DNA from: Viola odorata
Taxonomy: Eukaryota > Streptophyta > Magnoliopsida > Malpighiales > Violaceae
Direction: 5' to 3'
Length of the DNA: 64,000 nucleotides
NCBI GenBank assembly: GCA_963691705.1
Contig: OY829538.1
Span: 74,964,781-75,028,780 of the forward strand
The translations under genes were made by a program, and so were the position numbers. A model generated the notes under the pieces. That model had not been told where the DNA came from. It was given only the letters and a program-made list of their open reading frames with translations, and did not search any database. The stretch's first letter is position 1. The number at the start of each line of letters is the position of its first letter. Below are positions 58,398-64,000 of this stretch, one piece after another.

Positions 58398-58406
58398 AAT
58401 AAATTT

Positions 58407-58797
58407 TCAAACTTTCCATATAAAATTAATTGACATTAAAAATTTAAAATCTCAAGACTACCAAATATATATTAATTTAATTGATTTATAATTATATCTA
58501 TTGTAGTATTTAAGTTTAGGCAATTAATAAATTAGTATTTATTTATGGATATAATCCGAATTTTACTACATATTTAATATATTTTATCAATATAAAAATT
58601 TATAATACATTTAATTTAAAATCATGAAATTAATTTAAAAAGTATATCATAACAATATCATTCTAGACTTCATATTTTTTATATAATCTAAAAATTAATA
58701 AAAATAATTAAATTAAATGAAGTTTTTTTATTCATTTTTGCCACATGAATATATTTATCAAAATATAAATTATTCATTACCTAATATCTTGTTAGTT
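58407..58797. other. AT-rich DNA, nothing recognised
   Basis: Very AT-rich with short homopolymer and dinucleotide runs only. Confidence 0.5.
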
Positions 58798-59118
58798 AGG
58801 CCCACAATTTTTTTGCGGAAAAGTAATGAATAAATATAATTTTCAAGTAAAATTAAAGATTATTAATTAAATAATAAAAATGATAAGCAAATGTCACTAA
58901 AATGTAAACTCACCTAATTTGATAACACTATATATAATTAAGGTTAATTTGCAAAACTCACCTAATTTGATGACACTATAATTAAGGTTAATTTGTTAGA
59001 TATGTAAACAAGAAATCGGTGATAAACATAATTAGGGGTGAACATTTGACCCGCCCAACCTGCTCAACCCGCTGACCCGAACCGACCCGCCAAAAACACA
59101 AAAAACTGCATTACCGTC
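58798..59118. repeat. AT-rich dispersed repeat, copy B, with GACCCG tail
   Basis: Matches 45847-46135 and 60062-60292. Like copy C it is followed by GGGGTGAACATTTGACC and a run of CCCGCC/GACCCG words, so repeat and tail form one unit. Confidence 0.7.
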
Positions 59119-60061
59119 TATATACAGATACATAATGGGCGGGTCGGTTCGCGGGTCAATATTTCATAAATCACAAAATAACCGACCCGATCCGACCCTA
59201 ACTCTAACCAGCATCTCTTTCTCATTTCTTTCATTTTCTTCTCCATTCCCAACCCGGCCATCTCTTTCTCTTTCGCCCCACCACAAACTTCAATTCCCTT
59301 TTCATCTCCGATCAATACAACCATCAAAAGCAGCCACCTCGTCCCCGTCCCATTTCCCATTTCCCATCCCGCCCCATTTCCTAACCCTAAGTACCCGATT
59401 TCCAAAGTAAGTAAGAACGAGTGTTTTTGCTGGAATTTGAGAGAGAGGCACTGCACCAGTTTGTAAACATTTTCAAGGATCTCCTTCTTCTCTCCCGATC
59501 CCGATCCCGATCTCCTTCTTCTCTCCTCCATCCCGATCCCGATTTCATTGTTGTTTCAGTGCAAGCATCTATTGCAGCAAACACCTGGGTTGTTAGTGGA
59601 TCTCCACAAACTAAGAGTATGGCGCCTAAATTTTGTGTTTTACAAGGTGATTTAAACATTTTTTTTTGTGTTTGTGCTGGCACATGTAAAACTGTGGAAG
59701 TCTGGTTTTTGTGGGGTGTCCTTTTTCATATAGAAGCATTGAGGTTGACAATTAATAATTCACACAGTATGTAGTCCAGTGGCATCCATTGATGCTGTAT
59801 CATGTTTGTTTGTTATTATTTTGCTGTGGCTTCTGGTGATGTTTTTTTCCCTTGGAATCCTGCTGTCATGCTTATCTGGGTTATGCTTTTGCTTACTGCA
59901 CATAATTTGTACATAAAGGTTGTTTTCTGCTTGTGTTATTACCATCTAAATTGACCTTTCTATTTTGATGACATTCATGTGACAAATTGCAACTAATCTG
60001 AAATTTCACTTAATTCTTATCAGTTTTTTTTTAAAAAAAAATTAAAGTCCGATCCATTTTT
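59119..60061. other. Unassigned region, possibly a transcribed leader
   Basis: Contains CGATCCCGATCCCGATC runs near 59495-59550 and GT/AG-like signals, but no protein family is recognisable in any frame. Confidence 0.4.
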
Positions 60062-60390
60062 TTAGGCCCACAATTTTTTTCAGAAAAGTAATGAATAAAT
60101 ATAATTTTCAAGTAAAATTAAAGATTATTAATTAAATAATAAAAATGATAAGCAAATGTCACTAAAATGTAAACTCACCTAATTTGATAACACTATATAT
60201 AATTAAGGTTAATTTGCAAAACTCCCCTAATTTGATGACACTATAATTAAGGTTAATTTGTTAGATATGTAAATAAGAAATTGGTGATAAACACTAGGGG
60301 TGAACATTTGACCGATCCAACCCGCTCAATCCGCTGACCCAAACTGACCCACCCGCCAAAAATACAAAAAACTACATAACCGCCCATATT
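60062..60390. repeat. AT-rich dispersed repeat, copy C, with GACCCG-like tail
   Basis: Third copy of the repeat at 45847 and 58798, including the GGGGTGAACATTTGACC tail. Confidence 0.7.
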
Positions 60391-60404
60391 TTTCAGCTTG
60401 AAAA

Positions 60405-60437
60405 CTTCCTACCTAACATCAAGCTTCCAATTTTTCA
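60405..60437. other. Empty-site homologue of the 955-bp element insertion
   Basis: CTTCCTACCTAACATCAAGC with following CTTCCAATTTTT matches the DNA on both sides of the element at 52592-53546, with TAACATCAA present only once. Confidence 0.75.
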
Positions 60438-60793
60438 CTTGTTAAGCCTCTCGAAGTAGTATCCCATGTCCTTCGGAGGGCTTATCGAAGCCCCAACTTT
60501 GTTATTCTTTCAATATATGAGCAACATAATGTCCACATTGAGTAGATGTTCCCATGTGGCTGACAATCCCGAAAAAGCTAGAGAATTCATAAATATTATA
60601 GATTTTATAAAATAACTAAGTGTAAAAATACCGAAACAAATTTGAGATCTCACATAATGGTAGATAGATAAACCAAAATAAATTGTCATAGCCGAATTCT
60701 TTCTTTTTGAACTAGAGTTTTCCAATACTTATGAAATAAATTATTTTGAGACATAAAATTGAATCACTCAATCCCAGATATACCACATCAAAG
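60438..60793. other. Spacer downstream of the cystatin-like gene
   Basis: No gene recognised; includes the likely 3' untranslated part of the minus-strand gene. Confidence 0.4.
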
Positions 60794-61179
60794 CTAGCTG
60801 GGCAGGAGACGGCGCTCACCTTTTGGGACAATGTACATTTGATCTTCTCTCAATCTAATTAGTTTCCAATCAGATGGCCATAATTCAGAACAATCCGGTT
60901 TGGCAGCTCCGGCAGCATCCACTTTTCCTCTCACCCAGAAACTGCATACCCCATAGGGTACATACCAGCCGCGCATATATACAGACGTAAACACCCTTGT
61001 TTGGCACTTTCGATATTCACCGGTGCGCTTGTCTAGAACCACCAAAGTTATGTAGAAATAGGTGCCGCCCTGCGCAATCTGATATGACTTCAACACCTTA
61101 ATAAATTCCAGCTCTGAACCCTACATTATACATTTAAAAATCAAAACAAGAAACGTGAAAACACTTTTGCAATAGAGTA

Positions 61180-61958
61180 ATGCTATACAGGTTGAATTCC
61201 CATCCTGAATTCCCAGACTGAATTCCCAGAGTGAATTCACAAATTACAAAAATGTCATCCCTGCTTCTCTTCAGCATTCTCTCTTCCCGTCCCAAGATCC
61301 TTGTTGGCTTAATTCAAGAAAACCTATTATGGTGAATGATGCTTTTAACAAGCCCAAAGAAGCAATAAAGCATTTTGAGTCAAGCAAATTCACCCCACCA
61401 TTTTGAGTCAAGCAATAAAGCAAACACAACAAAGGTAATCAAATTCCAAACCCACTCATAAAAGTCACCCCATCCCCATGAACTCTCTCCACAAGCTTGG
61501 AAGGAGACAAGAACCCATCACTGCATTTGGAATGAGAATGCAATTCGAACACAAGTTTCTCTTTTCCTACACTCTTCTGCTGCTGCACGCCAAAATCACT
61601 ATCAACAACAACAACCGCAGCAGAAGGAGGCTGAATTGTTTCTAAAAACGCCCATTCAGCGACAGACTTAAACGCCAAAACCTGCTCAACTGTCATCTTC
61701 TTCTTGCTCCCTCCATGCTTCTTCTTCTTTTTCTTCTTCTTGTTGTTATTGGGCTTATTGGGGTTGTTAAAAGCATCCTCCACGATAATGGGTTTTCTTG
61801 AATTAAGCCAAAAAGGCTCTTGGGTGGATAGATATTAGATTAGATAGATAGGAGGGAGAGCAGTGGAAGAAGAAGAGACAGGGGAAGAGAGGATGTAATC
61901 TAATTTTTGTAATTTGAGAATACTGTCATTCAGGCTGGGAATTCAATCTGTATAGCAT
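61180..61958. mobile_element. Pack-type TIR element in intron 2 of the cystatin-like gene
   Basis: Outer ends ATGCTATACAG and CTGTATAGCAT are inverted. Inverted similarity continues inward for over 100 bases and includes TTAATTCAAGAAAACC and GATGCTTTTAACAA on both sides. The left end has TGAATTCCCA repeated about four times. Flanks begin CAATA on both sides but an exact target duplication is not visible. It carries a piece of a PHP-domain gene. Confidence 0.65.
61439..61783 (-). pseudogene. Captured PHP-domain gene fragment
   Basis: A 114-codon frame on the minus strand from ATG 61783: poly-Asn/Lys N-terminus, then MTVEQVLAFKSVAEWAFLE, then the first PHP motif FELHSHSKCSDGFLSPSKL with HxH metal ligands. 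Homology stops soon after GDGVTF, so the remaining catalytic motifs are missing. It resembles the N-terminus of plant polymerase/histidinol-phosphatase-like proteins (such as At2g13840). The start codon region is duplicated, inverted, at about 61317-61350. Confidence 0.7.
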
Positions 61959-62588
61959 CAATAATAAATTCCATGAACAGGGAAGGAAGAAGATCAACAT
62001 CTAATAACGAACCTTTAACTCGTTTTGAACATCAACAGCGCACTTGGCGAGTGCGTTTACGCGTTGAACCGCAAGAGCATAGCGACTATGATCAGGGCCG
62101 ATTCTGGGGAAATCAGGGATATCTTTCAACTCTTCCGGTATTGGAGCATCAGGTGGAAGCACCAGATAGAAATCAGTAAACGAGATGGGACAGCGTGCGG
62201 TAATGTCAAAACCCTAATTTTGTGAAAACAACAGAGTTAAATACGAATTGAATTGGATTGAAACCCTAATTTTGTGAAAACAAACAGAGTTAAATACGAA
62301 TTGAATTGAATCTAGTGAAAGAAATGATAGAAAACATAAAACCCAGACTTACTTTGTTCTTCCTGACATGCTCATCAAGATACTTGAAATATGCAATATC
62401 ATCGGGAGTCTTATTTTCCTTATCTCTGCGTAGCAAAGTGTAAGCACGATGCTCCTCCTCCCCCACGTATCCCACCCTTCGCACTCTTCCTCGACTTTCT
62501 CGTCCAGCTTAGCGCGCTTCGGATCTGGCTCGCCGCCATCTCCCTCCGACTGGGAAGACCAAGAGAGAACCTCGGACTCGGACGCCAT

Positions 62589-63963
62589 ACTCCAATTTTT
62601 AAAATTATTGAAATACCATTCAATTGATAAAAATCTCCCTTATATACAGCTATATACAGGTAGGGTTGTGCAAATACGCTGATCGAAATTACCGTAATAC
62701 CGTATGAAAATTTACTCTGATTGATCGGTATATTTTCTTGATCTTTTACTGTTCAGTATACTAAATTACCGATCAAACTTTATTGAGTACAGTACGATAT
62801 TTATTTTGACAATTTTAATAATACCAAAATTTACGTACCGTATTTAATATTAATATATTTTTATTAAATATTTATTAGTTATTATCATATACTCCCTATG
62901 TTTTCAATTAACTGTCACTTTCCTACGGATTTTTACTGTTCACAATACTTATCATTTTATCTTTTCCGAAACATATATTTTGTGTAAATGACAATTTTTT
63001 GTGTATGCATCAACCCAATTTGATGATGGTGTGATAATTTGAGTGGAAATTATGAGTAAAAATGAAACAACGCGGAATAAAATAAAATCAAAGATCATTA
63101 TCCTACAAATTTTTACTATTTCAAAACGTCGTTTAATTGGAAGCCACTCTTCCATTTTTCTTCCCTAAATAAAATCGTCATTTCTGAATCTCTTCTCCTC
63201 GTAGACAAATTTCTGATTTCTAATTTAGTTGGTTGGTTGATGGGCTCGAATGCTTGAGAGTTGGGTCTATTGGAAACAAGTTAGATAGTACCATTTTATT
63301 TTGTTTATATTTATTTATTTGTCAGTTATATATTTATTTATTTATTATTTATTTATTGCTTATGCTATTAATTATAGAATGGACTCCTCCCATTCCATCT
63401 ATACCACTTGATTTGTGACAGACTACCTCGTCACTTGGTAGCCACGTAAGAATGTGTGGTCTGATGGGAGGCAGAGGTAGATAGCCCGTGGTATTGCCTC
63501 AACATATACCATATGATTATGATATATTAATACTATCCGATATGATTATGATATTTTTCTTCTTTTTCTTGCGTGTATGGCCATAAATTGTGCAACAGAA
63601 AAAGCTTACTAGCTGCTACTACCACCCTATAATCACCTCCCCTCACATCTCCTTCATTGAAATCAACGGTTGATAGGACTGAATCAAAATTAATCTTTGA
63701 AAATAGCAATACATTATTCATATTATCTCTGAAAGTACCAACACCATCTAGATTTTTTACTAGCTGTGTCAAAAGTCTCACCCCAGATACTCCATTTTGC
63801 GAGCAAACTGATAAGGGATGTATGAATTTTCAGCTTTCCCGGACCGGCTGAGTTGAGTAGTCCAAGGCTTAAAGTGAGTGGGAGATGATGCAGTGTGGCC
63901 AAAGAACATAATCTTCACATCAAAATACACTAATAACTTATGTTTTGGTCACAAAAGAAGAAA
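62589..63963. other. Intergenic region to the window end
   Basis: AT-rich. A minus-strand open stretch of 82 codons at 63781-63533 has no recognised domain. Nothing else supported. Confidence 0.4.
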
Positions 63964-63999
63964 TGGAATACTGATGGTGAAACCAATTCTTAATTAGGA
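63964..63999. repeat. Second copy of the 43.5-kb insertion edge
   Basis: TGGAATACTGATGGTGAAA and the following bases to TTAATTAGG match 43523-43556 with one substitution (C for T). It runs to the window edge, so the rest of the element is probably outside. Confidence 0.65.
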
Positions 64000-64000
64000 G

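Larger units (their letters stand above)
60794..62588 (-). pseudogene. Cystatin-like (plant cystatin-related) gene with exon-1 frameshift
   Basis: Minus-strand exons are 62588-62353, 62213-62013 and 61120-60794, with good GT-AG sites and phase-0 joins. Exon 1 gives an acidic N-terminus (MASESEVLSWSSQSE), then GEEEHRAYTLLRRD in another frame. Exon 1 is 236 bases, not a multiple of three, so about one base is missing near 62455-62480. Exon 2 has FPRIGPDHSRYALAVQRVNA, and exon 3 FIKVLKSYQIAQGGTYFYIT, the alpha-then-beta pattern of plant cystatin-related proteins. An inhibitory QxVxG loop is not evident, so protease inhibition is doubtful. Intron 2 (about 0.9 kb) holds a transposon. Confidence 0.6.

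Noticed and set aside
63533..63781. An 82-codon minus-strand ORF
   Set aside because: No recognisable domain and no splice or promoter context; left unassigned.

Overview
The window is nuclear DNA from a flowering plant, most likely a eudicot. The signs are spliced genes with GT-AG introns, AT-rich spacers, a coiled-coil NB-LRR resistance gene, Athila-type and copia retrotransposons, an endogenous plant pararetrovirus, and many small inverted-repeat transposons. Sequence alone does not give the species. Identifications rest on protein motifs and read-by-eye alignments, not on searches.

Layout: (1) 1-2.7 kb is AT-rich upstream DNA with a stray scrap of an LRR exon. (2) 2.7-11.9 kb is a large CC-NB-LRR gene of the At4g27190/RPS2-like type. 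It has at least 11 phase-0 exons, and its last exon reads in one frame into a coiled-coil segment but is cut by two in-frame TAA codons. (3) 12.06-14.65 kb is a 3' fragment of an integrated caulimovirid: RNase H, a viroplasmin/transactivator-like ORF, an unassigned ORF, then an as-1-like element, a TATA box and poly(A) signals. (4) 14.85-37.35 kb is a four-layer nest. A decayed Ty1/copia element is split by a solo LTR (TSD ATGGT). That LTR is split by a 19.1-kb Athila-type Ty3 element on the minus strand (TSD ATGGC). The Athila is itself split by a 5.7-kb non-autonomous LTR element (TSD GCGGC).

(5) 37.5-39.7 kb is a 2.15-kb foldback element with a 9-bp TSD. (6) 40.75-43.5 kb is a universal stress protein gene (PHOS32/34-like). 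Its 3' part is duplicated at 47.1-49.5 kb as a headless pseudocopy. Between the copies lie a tRNA-like sequence, a tandem duplication and a broken ribosome-inactivating-protein-like gene. (7) 50-54 kb holds single-exon scraps of a UBP14-like deubiquitinase and a GH35 beta-galactosidase, and two more foldback elements with 9-bp TSDs. (8) 55.7-57.1 kb is a small membrane-anchored protein gene resembling At5g23160. (9) 60.8-62.6 kb is a minus-strand cystatin-like gene with a frameshift in exon 1. A TIR element carrying a PHP-domain gene fragment sits in its second intron.

The cellular genes do not form a pathway. The region looks like an NLR/defence neighbourhood reshaped by repeated insertion and gene-fragment capture. 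The most informative signals are the nested LTR elements, whose LTR divergences run opposite to the insertion order, the hairpins beside their polypurine tracts with compensatory changes, the truncated NLR C-terminus, and the extra ORF in the caulimovirid.
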